Source: Streptomyces sp. LaPpAH-108
GTDB taxonomy: Bacteria; Actinomycetota; Actinomycetes; Streptomycetales; Streptomycetaceae
Length of the DNA: 64,000 nucleotides
Direction: 5' to 3'
Assembly (NCBI RefSeq): GCF_000373625.1
Contig: NZ_KB891993.1
Location: forward strand, 496,001-560,000
The notes under the pieces were generated by a model. That model saw nothing but the letters and a program-made list of their open reading frames with translations. It was not told the DNA's origin and did no database searches. The translations under genes and the position numbers were made by a program. Every line of letters begins with the position of its first letter. The stretch's first letter is position 1. This document shows, piece by piece, positions 17,837 through 26,187 of this stretch.

Positions 17837-18418
17837 TCAGCCCGTCGTGTGCCCCCACCGCGGTCCGAGTCTGGCCCACTCCGCGTCCCAGTGGGCCAGA
17901 CGGCGGCGCTCCAGGGCGGTGCGGACGACGCGTCCGCAGACGAAGGGGACCGCGCCCGCCGCCGTCCCCACCAGGGTGCCGAGGAGACCTGCGCGGAAGG
18001 TGGCCTCGGCGGCGGTGGCCGGACGGGTGACGAGATGCCCCTGCGGGTCGGTCCAGACGGTGACCGGCGTACCGGCCGGGCTGCCGGGCGCGACCCGGAC
18101 CTGGCCGGTGTGGGCGGAGCCGTCCGCCACGGTCCAGCGGACCTCGGCCCACACCCGCTCGGCATCGGACTTCGGCCGGTGCGCGGACTTCCCGGGGACG
18201 CGGGAGACGACACGGGCGACGGCCTGATGCCAGGTGGCACGGTCGCGGGCGAGCCCGCTGTCCACCGAGCGGGCCGCCGCGAGCCCGGCCAGCACCCCGG
18301 CGAGCACCGTCAGCGCCCAGGCGCCGAGCACCACCCACGCCTCCACCACGTCGACACGGCGCCTGAGCGGGTTGCGCCGCCAGCGCCAGAGCCACACCTG
18401 CGGACCACGGAACGCCAT
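17837..18418 (-). CDS. Rv1733c family membrane protein
   Basis: The product is 193 residues with an N-terminal signature common in streptomycetes, AFRGPQVWLWRWRRNPLRRR. One hydrophobic segment follows at about residues 30-50 (EAWVVLGAWALTVLAGVLAG) and a second at about 145-165 (FRAGLLGTLVGTAAGAVPFV). The region between them is soluble and probably extracytoplasmic. This layout matches the Rv1733c family of dormancy-associated mycobacterial membrane proteins, whose function is unknown. ATG 18418 is chosen because GAGGAGG lies nine bases upstream; ATG 18427 or 18469 would lengthen it. Confidence 0.78.
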   Translation of the reverse strand: MAFRGPQVWLWRWRRNPLRRRVDVVEAWVVLGAWALTVLAGVLAGLAAARSVDSGLARDRATWHQAVARVVSRVPGKSAHRPKSDAERVWAEVRWTVADGSAHTGQVRVAPGSPAGTPVTVWTDPQGHLVTRPATAAEATFRAGLLGTLVGTAAGAVPFVCGRVVRTALERRRLAHWDAEWARLGPRWGHTTG

Positions 18419-18672
18419 CAAGGGCATCCTCCTCACCGAGCGCGCCGACCGGCCGTACCGTCCTCCCATACGGGCGGCCCCGCCCTGTTGCTCAGGACGG
18501 ACCGCCTTCCCGACGGTCGCACGGGAGACACCTCGCGCGCAGGAACATCCGGCAGACCGCCCGGACGACCCCGGTCACCGGCGGTCGGTCCGCCGGGCCG
18601 ACCCCCGCCGACCTGCGCGGACCTGACGGATGGACACCCAGGCCATCGGCACGGTGGCCGAGATGCGGCGGC
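18419..18672. other. Intergenic region with no recognised gene
   Basis: This 254-base stretch lies between two minus-strand genes. A plus-strand reading from ATG 18630 (MDTQAIGTVAEMRRL...) has ordinary codon bias for a few codons but runs into the LysR gene on the opposite strand, and I do not call it. No hairpin terminator or RNA gene was seen. Confidence 0.5.
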
Positions 18673-19581
18673 TCACTTCCCCGCGAGGCGGTCGATCAGC
18701 TCCAGCAGGCGCCGCACGGCCGCGTCCGCCTCCGGGCGGCGCACGGCGACCACGCTCGTCTCCAGGTACGACGACGCGCCCCGCAGCGGGACGAAGACCA
18801 CCCCGGGGACCGGGAAGCCGCTCAGCCGCCCGGGCAGCAGCCCGACGCACAGACCGGAGGCCACATAGCTGTACAGCCCGGAGAGATCGTCGGCCACCGC
18901 GCGGCCCCGGGGTGTGAACCCCACGTCGTGACAGGCGAGTTGGACCTGCCGGGCCAGGGTCGGCAGGGCGACGGGGTCGGGCAGCACGAAGTCCTCGTCG
19001 CTCAGGTCGGCGAGGTCGACCTCCTCGGCCCCGGCGAGCGGGTGGTCGTCCGGCAGGGCGGCGGCGATGCGCTCCACCACGAACGGCTCGCTGACGAGGT
19101 CGTCCGACACGGACGCGGGGTCGCGGAGGAACCCGAGGTCCAGGGCCCCGGAGCGCACCAGGTCGGCCACGGCGACCGAGGAGTCGTGGTGCAGATGCAC
19201 CCGCAGACCGGGCAGTTCCTCGGCCACCGCGCGCAGGAAGCCGGGCAGATAGAGGTGGCTGAGGACGCTCACGTACCCCACGCGCACGACGCCCTCCAGG
19301 CCCGCGGCCACCCGTCGCACCCGCTCGATCGCGGCGGACTGGGCGTCCAGGAGGCGCCGGGCGTCCACGGCGAACGCCTCGCCCGCCGGAGTCAGCGCGA
19401 CCCCGCCAGGACCCCGGTCGAACAGCCGCACCCCGAGGCCCCGCTCCAGGCGCTGGATCGACTGGCTGAGCGGGGGCTGGCTCATGAAAAGCCGCTCCGC
19501 CGCCCGGCCGAAATGCCGTTCGTCGGCCACCACCAGAAACTGTTCGAGGAGGCGCTTCGTCAGATTGATATCGTCAGCCAT
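18673..19581 (-). CDS. LysR family transcriptional regulator
   Basis: This 302-residue regulator has the LysR winged HTH at residues ~5-65 (LLEQFLVVADERHFGRAAERL, then QPPLSQSIQRLERGLGVRLFDR). A two-lobed effector-binding domain follows at ~90-300 (VRVGYVSVLSHLYLPGFL through SYLETSVVAVRRPE). It is divergent from the acetoacetate decarboxylase operon, the standard arrangement for a LysR activator and its target. The 15-bp CCAAT-N5-ATTGG palindrome in the shared promoter region fits a LysR T-N11-A-type site. The inducer is unknown, perhaps a substrate or product of the divergent operon. Confidence 0.9.
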   Translation of the reverse strand: MADDINLTKRLLEQFLVVADERHFGRAAERLFMSQPPLSQSIQRLERGLGVRLFDRGPGGVALTPAGEAFAVDARRLLDAQSAAIERVRRVAAGLEGVVRVGYVSVLSHLYLPGFLRAVAEELPGLRVHLHHDSSVAVADLVRSGALDLGFLRDPASVSDDLVSEPFVVERIAAALPDDHPLAGAEEVDLADLSDEDFVLPDPVALPTLARQVQLACHDVGFTPRGRAVADDLSGLYSYVASGLCVGLLPGRLSGFPVPGVVFVPLRGASSYLETSVVAVRRPEADAAVRRLLELIDRLAGK

Positions 19582-19593
19582 ATCGAACGCTAG

Positions 19594-19608
19594 CCAATCA
19601 TATATTGG
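19594..19608. promoter_or_regulatory. LysR-type operator CCAAT-catat-ATTGG
   Basis: A perfect 5-bp dyad around a 5-base centre lies 13 bases upstream of the lysR start codon and 139 bases before the decarboxylase gene. Position and size suit the recognition site of the divergent LysR protein and autoregulation. Confidence 0.6.
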
Positions 19609-19747
19609 ACAGACCTGCGCGCGAGGCGTCCACTGGTGACACGGGGATGCCGCGCGATACGGCGGCGGCTCCCCGGCACTACCGGTTTCAGCAATCCCAT
19701 ACGGGAGAGGCCCGGGCCCGTACGGCGGCCCTCTCCCTGGAGGCCCC

Positions 19748-20488
19748 ATGCGCAAGCAGGATGTCGCCCGGCTCTTCACCACCCCGGTGGATTCCCCGGC
19801 CTACGCGCCCACGCGGTACCGCTTCACCGACCGCGAGTACCTGAACATCACCTACCGCACCGACCCCGAGGCGCTGCGCCGCCTGGTCCCCGAGCCGCTG
19901 ACGGTCCCCGAACCGCTGGTCCGCTTCGAGGTCATGCGGATGCCCGACACCACAGGGCTGGGCGACTACACCGAGGCCGGGCAGCTCATCACCGTCGAAC
20001 ACGATGGTGAGCGGGGCGAGTTCAACCTCGCGATGTACGTCAACAGCGTCCCCGCGATCTCCAGCGGACGCGAGTACAGCGCGTACCCGAAGAAGTCCGG
20101 CTCCCCCACGCTGTACGTCGACTCCGACACCCTGGTGGGCACGCTGGACTACGGCAGCCTGCGCGTGGCCGACGCCACCATGGGCTACAAGCAGCGCGCG
20201 ATGGACCTGGACGAGGCCCGCGCGGAGATCTGTGTGCCGACGTTCATGATCAAGACGGTGCCGAACTACGACGGCACCCCGCGCGTCTGCGACCTGGTCC
20301 GCACCCGGATCACGGACATCACCGTGAAGAGCGCGTACACCGGCCCCGCCCGGCTTCAGCTCTTCGCCCATGTGATGGCGCCGCTGGCGGATCTGCCGGT
20401 GCTGGAGGTCGTGAGCGCCAGTCACATCCTCACGGATCTGTCCCTCAACCCGGTCGAGCCGGTCTTCGACTACCTCGCGCGAGCCTGA
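19748..20488 (+). CDS. Acetoacetate decarboxylase family protein
   Basis: This 246-residue protein belongs to the acetoacetate decarboxylase family, which forms a Schiff base between a lysine and a beta-keto acid and releases CO2. The segment REYSAYPKKSGSP places two lysines at residues 115-116, matching the catalytic Lys115/Lys116 pair of the Clostridium enzyme. RMPDTTGLGDYTEAGQ is also conserved. It is the first gene of a three-gene operon with a hydroxyacyl dehydrogenase and a CoA transferase. The true substrate may be acetoacetate or another 3-oxoacid made by the neighbouring dehydrogenase. Confidence 0.9.
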   Translation: MRKQDVARLFTTPVDSPAYAPTRYRFTDREYLNITYRTDPEALRRLVPEPLTVPEPLVRFEVMRMPDTTGLGDYTEAGQLITVEHDGERGEFNLAMYVNSVPAISSGREYSAYPKKSGSPTLYVDSDTLVGTLDYGSLRVADATMGYKQRAMDLDEARAEICVPTFMIKTVPNYDGTPRVCDLVRTRITDITVKSAYTGPARLQLFAHVMAPLADLPVLEVVSASHILTDLSLNPVEPVFDYLARA

Positions 20489-20565
20489 GGCCGCCCGAGC
20501 GGGTCCGGCGCGAGCCCCCGTCCCCCGCTTCTTCCTTCTCCGAGCTTCGAGAAAGCCGCGACATC

Positions 20566-21561
20566 ATGTCCTCTGTTTCCGAACCCACCGCTTCCGGCCC
20601 CGCCCCGGCATCCCGCAAGCGTGCCGCGATCGTCGGCGGCGGCGTCATCGGCGTCTCCTGGGCCGCCCTCTTCCTCGCGCACGGCATGGAGGTGGTCGTC
20701 AGCGATCCCCGGCCCGGCATCGAGGAGATCGTCCGCGCCGGTCTCGCCGAGATCGCCCCGACGCTGGACGAACTCGGGCTGCCCACCGAGCACTTGGCCG
20801 ACCGGCTCTCCTTCGAGGCCGACCTCGCGACCGCCGTCGCGGACGCGGACGTGGTCCAGGAGAACGGACCCGAGCGCCTGGACCTCAAGCAGGAGATCTG
20901 GCGCACCGTCGAAGAGGCCGCCCCCGCGCACGCGTTGCTCGCGACATCGACCTCCAGCATCCCGGCGACCGCCATCGCCGCGGGCCTCGCCCAGCCCGAA
21001 CGGCTCGTGGTGGGGCATCCGTTCAACCCGCCGCACCTGGTGCCACTGGTGGAGGTCGTGCCCGGCGAGAAGACCTCGCCCGAGGTGGTCCGCGAGGCCG
21101 TGGACTTCTACACCGCGCTCGGCAAGAAGCCGCAGGTGCTGCACAAGGAGATCCCGGGCTTCGTCGCCAACCGCCTCCAGTCCGCGCTGTTCCGCGAGTG
21201 CGTGCACCTGGTCAAGGAGGGCGTGGTGACGGAGGAGGAGCTGGACGAGATCGTGACCTCGTCCATCGGGCTGCGCTGGGCCGTCGCGGGCCCGTTCCGC
21301 ACCTTCCACCTCGGCGGCGGACCCGAGGGCCTGCCCCACTTCATCGACCACCTGGGCCGCGCCATGGCCGACCACATGTGGCCCGCACTCGGCAATCCCA
21401 CGCTCGACGACGCCACGGTCGCCCTCCTCTCCGACCAGGCGCGCGACGCCTTCGGCGACGGCACCGTGGAGGAGCTGGCCGCCGAGCGCGACCGCGCGCA
21501 GATCGCGCTCATGCGCGCCCTGGGCGAGACCCCGGACCGGCAGGACGCCGACCGGGCCTGA
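20566..21561 (+). CDS. 3-hydroxyacyl-CoA / L-carnitine / L-gulonate 3-dehydrogenase family protein
   Basis: This 331-residue NAD-dependent dehydrogenase oxidises a beta-hydroxy acid or its CoA ester. The dinucleotide-binding motif AAIVGGGVIGVSWAALF is at residues ~19-35. The catalytic segment VGHPFNPPHLVPLVEVVPG (histidine near 147) is followed by IPGFVANRLQSALFREC, which begins the C-terminal helical domain. The length and single C-terminal domain resemble lambda-crystallin/L-gulonate dehydrogenase and L-carnitine dehydrogenase more than the fatty-acid enzyme. Coupling to the upstream decarboxylase would turn a 3-hydroxy acid into a ketone. Exact substrate not determined. Confidence 0.85.
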   Translation: MSSVSEPTASGPAPASRKRAAIVGGGVIGVSWAALFLAHGMEVVVSDPRPGIEEIVRAGLAEIAPTLDELGLPTEHLADRLSFEADLATAVADADVVQENGPERLDLKQEIWRTVEEAAPAHALLATSTSSIPATAIAAGLAQPERLVVGHPFNPPHLVPLVEVVPGEKTSPEVVREAVDFYTALGKKPQVLHKEIPGFVANRLQSALFRECVHLVKEGVVTEEELDEIVTSSIGLRWAVAGPFRTFHLGGGPEGLPHFIDHLGRAMADHMWPALGNPTLDDATVALLSDQARDAFGDGTVEELAAERDRAQIALMRALGETPDRQDADRA

Positions 21562-21665
21562 CCGCCCGCACCGGCAGGACGCCGACCAGGGCCGACCGCC
21601 CATACGGCAACACCGCCCACAGACAACCGCTTTCACCGCCCCCCCCACGCGAGAAACGCACACCC

Positions 21666-23153
21666 ATGAACCTCACCGAGAAGATCACCCGGGCGATCGA
21701 CGCCCCCGCCACCGACGACGCCTTCGACGTCCACGCCGAGACCGCCGATGTCCTCGCGGGCATCGGGCTGAAGCCGGAGGACACCGGCGGCACGATCACC
21801 TTCGAGGGCGCCGACCCGGTCGTCCCCAGCACTCTGCGCCTGGGCGCCGCCTCCGGCATCGCCCTGGTCGCCAAGTCCGCCGCCGTCGCCGCCCTGTGGA
21901 AGGACCGCACCGGTCGCGGCCAGGACATCCACATGGACCTGCGCGTGGGCCCGCACCGGCTGTGCCCGTTCTACGAGCAGAAGTGGGAACTCCTCAACGG
22001 CTACACCGGGGGCACCCCGTCGATCATCAACATGGCCCTCGCCAACAACTTCTACCGCAGCGCGGACGGCCGTTGGATGATGCCGTTCAACATCTACCCC
22101 AACATCAAGGTGGCCGCCGAGCGGCTGCTCGGCGTGGGTGACGTGCCCGAGCACGTCGCCGCCGCGATCGCGCAGTGGGACGCGCGGGAACTGGAGAAGG
22201 CGGGCGCGGAGGCCGGCTGCGTGATGCCGATGGTGCGCACGCCCGCCGAGATTCTGACGGAGCGTCAGTACACCGATGTCCTGGCCCACTTGCCGCTGGT
22301 GGAGATCACCCGCGTCGGCGACAGCGACCCCGAGCCGCTGCCCGCGGACCCCACCGCCCCGCTGGACGGCGTGCGCGCGCTGGGGATGGGCCACATCATC
22401 GCGGGTGCGGGCTGCGGTCGCGCCCTCGCTCTGCACGGCGCGGACGTGCTGAACCTGTGGCGGCCGTACGAGCTGGAGCACGACGTCACCTACCTGACGA
22501 CGAGCGTCGGCGTGCGCTCCGCCACGGTGAGCCCGTACACCCCGGAGGGCCTGGCCCGTATCCATGAACTCCAGGCCGGAGCCGATGTGTTCTACGCCAA
22601 CCGGCGCCCCGGCTTCCTGGAGTCCATCGGCCTGTCCGAGGAGGAGGCCGTCGCGCGGCGGCCCGGACTCGTCTACGCCACGGTGTCGCTGAACGGGCAC
22701 GAGGGTCCGTGGAAGGACTACCTCGGCTTCGACCAGACGGCGGGCGCGCTCACCGGTCTGCTGCACCTGGAGGGCGACGGCGACAAGCCCGCGCTGCCGC
22801 CCATCACGGTGGTCAACGACTACCTCGTCTCGTGGTTCCTGACGGCCGGGATCGCCGAGGCGCTGCGCCGCCGTGCCGTGGACGGCGGCAGCTACCGCGT
22901 CCATGTCTCCCTGTCCCGCGTCGCCCTGTGGATCCTGTCCATGGGCATCTTCGACCAGGACTACGCGAAGGAGATCGCGGGCACGGGCGAGGCGCACGCC
23001 TACCCGGACCCCGAGCTGTTCACCGCCGAGACGCCGCTCGGCCACTACCAGGGCATCACCGACCAGGTGCGGATGTCGGACACCCCGGGCGCCTACCGGC
23101 AGATCCTCGTGCCGCGCGGCTCCCAGCGCCCGGAGTGGCTCCCGGCCGCCTGA
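21666..23153 (+). CDS. CaiB/BaiF family CoA-transferase
   Basis: This 495-residue class III CoA-transferase moves CoA between carboxylic acids. A first unit (residues ~60-220) resembles the usual later part of the fold, with DRTGRGQDIHMDL and MPMVRTPAEIL. A second unit (from ~235) has the usual beginning, LGMGHIIAGAGCGRALALHGADVL, followed by the catalytic aspartate region YLGFDQTAGALTGLLHL near residue 355. The order of halves is therefore opposite to classical CaiB, with the first unit at the front. It is the last gene of the operon and would activate or recycle the acid substrate as a CoA ester. A strong hairpin follows. Confidence 0.87.
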   Translation: MNLTEKITRAIDAPATDDAFDVHAETADVLAGIGLKPEDTGGTITFEGADPVVPSTLRLGAASGIALVAKSAAVAALWKDRTGRGQDIHMDLRVGPHRLCPFYEQKWELLNGYTGGTPSIINMALANNFYRSADGRWMMPFNIYPNIKVAAERLLGVGDVPEHVAAAIAQWDARELEKAGAEAGCVMPMVRTPAEILTERQYTDVLAHLPLVEITRVGDSDPEPLPADPTAPLDGVRALGMGHIIAGAGCGRALALHGADVLNLWRPYELEHDVTYLTTSVGVRSATVSPYTPEGLARIHELQAGADVFYANRRPGFLESIGLSEEEAVARRPGLVYATVSLNGHEGPWKDYLGFDQTAGALTGLLHLEGDGDKPALPPITVVNDYLVSWFLTAGIAEALRRRAVDGGSYRVHVSLSRVALWILSMGIFDQDYAKEIAGTGEAHAYPDPELFTAETPLGHYQGITDQVRMSDTPGAYRQILVPRGSQRPEWLPAA

Positions 23154-23180
23154 TCCGGCGGGCCACCCGCGCGACGGCCG

Positions 23181-23219
23181 GCGGGGCGCCGGGGACCATC
23201 GAGGTCCCCGGCGTCCCGC
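23181..23219. terminator. Strong stem-loop between CoA-transferase and ung
   Basis: A 17-bp stem (one G-U pair) closes a 5-base loop atcga. The inner arms cgccggggacc and ggtccccggcg are perfect. It lies between convergent genes and can end transcription from both sides. There is no T-run, as is common in Streptomyces. Confidence 0.75.
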
Positions 23220-23225
23220 ACACCG

Positions 23226-23903
23226 CTACGGCAGGCGCCAGTCCACCGGCTCCGCGCCCTGCTGCGCGAGCAGTTCGTTGGCCCGGCTGAAGGGGCGCGA
23301 GCCGAAGAAGCCGCGGTCGGCCGACATGGGCGAGGGGTGGGCGGACTCGACGGCCGGGTAGTCGCCGAGCAGCGGGCGCGCGTTGCGGGCGTCGCGGCCC
23401 CACAGGATGGAGACCAGCGGCTTGCCGCGCGCGGCGAGGGCGCGGATCGCCTGTTCGGTGACCTCTTCCCAGCCCTTGCCCCGGTGGGCGCCGGGCTTGC
23501 GCGGGGCCGTGGTCAGCGCCCTGTTCAGCAGGAGGACGCCCTGCCGGGTCCAGGGGGTCAGATCGCCGTTGGACGGCCGGGGCAGACCCAGGTCCGAGTG
23601 CATCTCCCGGTATATGTTCTCCAGGCTGCCCGGCAGCTGCCGTACCTCCGGCGCCACCGCGAAGCTCAGGCCGATCGCCATGCCCGGCGTGGGATAGGGG
23701 TCCTGGCCCACGATCAGGACCCGGACATCGTCAAAGGGCTGCTGGAAGGCGCGCAGGACGTTCGCCCCGGACGGCAGATAGGTCCGCCCCGCCGCCACCT
23801 CGGCACGCAGGAAGTCACCCATGGCCGTGATACGGCCCTCCACCGGCTCCAGGGCCTTCGCCCAGCCGGCCTCAACAAGTTCACTCAACGGTCGTCGTGC
23901 CAC
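23226..23903 (-). CDS. ung: Uracil-DNA glycosylase, family 1
   Basis: This 225-residue base-excision repair enzyme removes uracil from DNA. Motif A is [16 protein letters not shown] at residues 66-81, with catalytic Asp68; the usual tyrosine-histidine is Tyr-Pro here, a variant frequent in actinobacteria. The uracil-binding LLLNRALTT segment follows, and motif B HPSPMSA with the catalytic histidine is near residue 196. The length is normal. The start is GTG 23903. It is convergent with the CoA-transferase operon and separated by a hairpin. Confidence 0.93.
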   Translation of the reverse strand: MARRPLSELVEAGWAKALEPVEGRITAMGDFLRAEVAAGRTYLPSGANVLRAFQQPFDDVRVLIVGQDPYPTPGMAIGLSFAVAPEVRQLPGSLENIYREMHSDLGLPRPSNGDLTPWTRQGVLLLNRALTTAPRKPGAHRGKGWEEVTEQAIRALAARGKPLVSILWGRDARNARPLLGDYPAVESAHPSPMSADRGFFGSRPFSRANELLAQQGAEPVDWRLP

Positions 23904-24005
23904 GTCAAGTCACTCTAGTGGCCCCCACCGACAATCTCCTCCGGCGAGGGGAGAAGCGCGCGACAGCCGGGACGCCGGGCCCGTACCCCGCTACTCTTCC
24001 TCCCC

Positions 24006-25010
24006 GTGAGCCGTGTGCCCGAACGAGCCGAGCGGAGTGCAGCCTCCGCCTTCCTCGCCGTGGACTCCGGTGGTTCCGGGATCCGGGTGGCGGTGGGCGT
24101 CCCCGGCACGGGCCGGACCGCCGAGGCGGCGACCCGGGAGCCGGTGCGGACCTCGGAGCGCGGCATCGACGCCGGTCACCTCATGGCCCAAGTCGCGCCC
24201 CTGGCGCGTACGTTGGCGGCCGAGGCGGGGGCCGACCGCATCGCGTGGGCCGTCGTCGGCGCCGCCGGGTTCGCGAGTCTGGGTGAAGCCCTGCGCGCCG
24301 AGCTCCCGGGCACGCTCGCCCGGGAGCTGGGGACCGGGACCGTGGCCCTCGCCGCCGACGCGGTGACCGCCTATGTCGGCGCCCTCGGCCCCCGGCCCGG
24401 TGCCGTGCTCGCGGCGGGTACCGGTCTGATCGCCGTCGGCACGGATCTGACCGGCTGGCGGCGGGCAGACGGCTGGGGGCATCTGCTGGGCGACTGCGGC
24501 GGCGGGGCCTGGATCGGCCGGGCCGGGCTCGAGGCCGCGCTGCGCGCGCACGACGGGCGGGACGGCGGCTCGGCCGCGCTGCTGAAGCGCGCGACCGAGC
24601 GGTTCGGGGCGATGGCCGAGCTGCCCGCCCGGATCTATCCGCGTACCGACCGTGCCGCAGTGCTCGCCTCCTTCGCGCCCGCCGTGGCCGAGTGCGCGGC
24701 GCACGATCCGGTGGCGGCCGGGATCCTGCGGACTGCGGCCCGGTATCTGGCCGAGTCGGCCGTCGCCGTGTGCCCGGCGGACGGGGCGCCCGAAGTGGCG
24801 CTCACGGGTGGCCTCTTCAAACTGGGCGACCCTCTCCTGGCGCCCCTGCGCGAGGAGTTGGCCGAGCGGCTGCCGCACGCCACGTCCGTACCGGCCGAGG
24901 GCGATCCGCTGCACGGTGCCGTACGGCTCGCGGCGGATCTGGCGGCCGGGCGGTGCGATGTCCCGGTTGCGCCGCCCCTGCTCCATGTGGTCACCATAAG
25001 GACGGATTGA
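24006..25010 (+). CDS. N-acetylglucosamine kinase-like protein (BadF/BadG/BcrA/BcrD ATPase family)
   Basis: This 334-residue sugar-kinase/ASKHA-fold protein probably phosphorylates N-acetylglucosamine or a related amino sugar with ATP. The phosphate-1 motif AVDSGGSGIRVAVG is near residue 18. AVVGAAGFASL follows, then the phosphate-2 region VALAADAVTAYVGALG and VLAAGTGLIAVGTD. WGHLLGDCGGGAWIGRAGLEAAL is a signature of NAGK-type enzymes. An adenosine motif ALTGGLFKLGDPLL is near the C-terminus. The start is GTG 24006. No transporter or deacetylase gene is adjacent, so the pathway is inferred from the family. Confidence 0.82.
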   Translation: MSRVPERAERSAASAFLAVDSGGSGIRVAVGVPGTGRTAEAATREPVRTSERGIDAGHLMAQVAPLARTLAAEAGADRIAWAVVGAAGFASLGEALRAELPGTLARELGTGTVALAADAVTAYVGALGPRPGAVLAAGTGLIAVGTDLTGWRRADGWGHLLGDCGGGAWIGRAGLEAALRAHDGRDGGSAALLKRATERFGAMAELPARIYPRTDRAAVLASFAPAVAECAAHDPVAAGILRTAARYLAESAVAVCPADGAPEVALTGGLFKLGDPLLAPLREELAERLPHATSVPAEGDPLHGAVRLAADLAAGRCDVPVAPPLLHVVTIRTD

Positions 25011-25152
25011 GTCCGCCGAAGCGCCAAGTGTCCGGCGCGGGGCGGGAAGAGCCGCCTCACCTGCGCACCTCATCAGACAAAACCGGACGGATACCGCTCA
25101 CCTGCACCCTCCCCGAACAGGGGAGCCCAGGAAACCAGTAACATGCGGCGCC

Positions 25153-26076
25153 ATGAGCTCCCCCACTGGACCCGAGTCCGGCCTGCCAGTACGAATGCCG
25201 CGACCCCGCCAGCCAGGACGTCACCGTCGTCCGGAACCGCTGGTGGCTCCCGAGGACGCGCCCGCGTTCGTCCTCGCCGTGCCCGGCGCGCCCAGCGCCG
25301 CCACGCGCAGCCTCGCCGAGGAGGTCGTGAGCATCGCCCGCTCCGAGCTGCCCGGCCTGGATGCCCGGATCGGCTACCTGGACGGGGACGACGCGGACTT
25401 CCCGACCCTCAAGTCCGTACTGGCGCGGACCGCCGAGGAGCGCACCGCCCGCTACGAGCAGGCCGTCGCCGCCGGCAGTGACGTGAAGAAGCCCGAGGGC
25501 CCCGTCGCCGCGGTCGTCCCGCTGCTGGCCGGTCCCGACGGCGCCCTGCTGCGCCAGATCCGCCAGGCGATGATGGACAGCCGGGTCGCCGCCGAGCTGA
25601 CCGACGTGCTCGGCCCGCACCCGCTGCTCGCCGAAGCCCTGCACGTGCGGCTCTCCGAGACGGGCCTGGCCCGCGCGGACCGCGCCCGGCTGTTCACCGT
25701 CACCACCACGGCCGACGGCATCATCCTGGCCACCGTGGGCGGCGAGGAGGCCGTGCAGGCGGCCGGTATCACCGGCATGCTGCTCGCCGCGCGTCTGGCC
25801 GTGCCGGTGATCGCGGCGGCGCTGGACCAGGAGGGCTCGATCGCCTCCGTCGCCGAGCAGCTGCGCGCGTCCGGCTCGCAGCAGCTGGCCCTCGCGCCGT
25901 ACCTGATCGGTCCGGAGATCGACACCTCGCTGCTGACGGCCGCCGCCGAGGAGGTGGACTGCGCCACCTCGGAGCCGCTGGGCGCCTACCCGGCGATCGG
26001 CAAGCTCGCGCTCGCCAAGTACACGACGGCGCTGGGCATCGCCCCGCAGCAGTCGCAGGGCGCGCCGGTCCGCTGA
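25153..26076 (+). CDS. Sirohydrochlorin chelatase (CbiX)-like protein, possibly degenerate
   Basis: This 307-residue protein has two repeated alpha/beta units like CbiX/SirB chelatases, which insert cobalt or iron into sirohydrochlorin. The first unit begins AFVLAVPGAPS, where an active enzyme has a HGS-like motif, and VVPLLAGPDGALLRQIR replaces the usual histidine-bearing loop. The second unit has LGPHPLLAEALHVRL and LAPYLIGPEIDTSLL. The absence of the usual metal-binding histidines suggests that it is not a classic chelatase. The first 35 residues are basic and proline-rich. It is followed by a perfect 13-bp hairpin terminator. Confidence 0.65.
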   Translation: MSSPTGPESGLPVRMPRPRQPGRHRRPEPLVAPEDAPAFVLAVPGAPSAATRSLAEEVVSIARSELPGLDARIGYLDGDDADFPTLKSVLARTAEERTARYEQAVAAGSDVKKPEGPVAAVVPLLAGPDGALLRQIRQAMMDSRVAAELTDVLGPHPLLAEALHVRLSETGLARADRARLFTVTTTADGIILATVGGEEAVQAAGITGMLLAARLAVPVIAAALDQEGSIASVAEQLRASGSQQLALAPYLIGPEIDTSLLTAAAEEVDCATSEPLGAYPAIGKLALAKYTTALGIAPQQSQGAPVR

Positions 26077-26102
26077 CGCGGCACGACACCCGTACGACAT
26101 GA

Positions 26103-26132
26103 GGGCCCGCCCCGGGCGACCGGGGCGGGCCC
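26103..26132. terminator. Bidirectional hairpin terminator
   Basis: Arms gggcccgccccgg and ccggggcgggccc form a perfect 13-bp stem with loop gcga. The hairpin sits between the convergent CbiX-like and lactonase genes. Confidence 0.82.
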
Positions 26133-26187
26133 TTCGGCATGCCTGAGCAGGCCCTTCCGGCCGCGTGAGCGGGGTTCTCCGGGCCGC

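Noticed and set aside
18630..18917. Plus-strand ORF starting MDTQAIGTVAEMRRL
   Set aside because: After a few sensible codons it runs antisense through the LysR gene with shadow-type composition, and there is no ribosome site.
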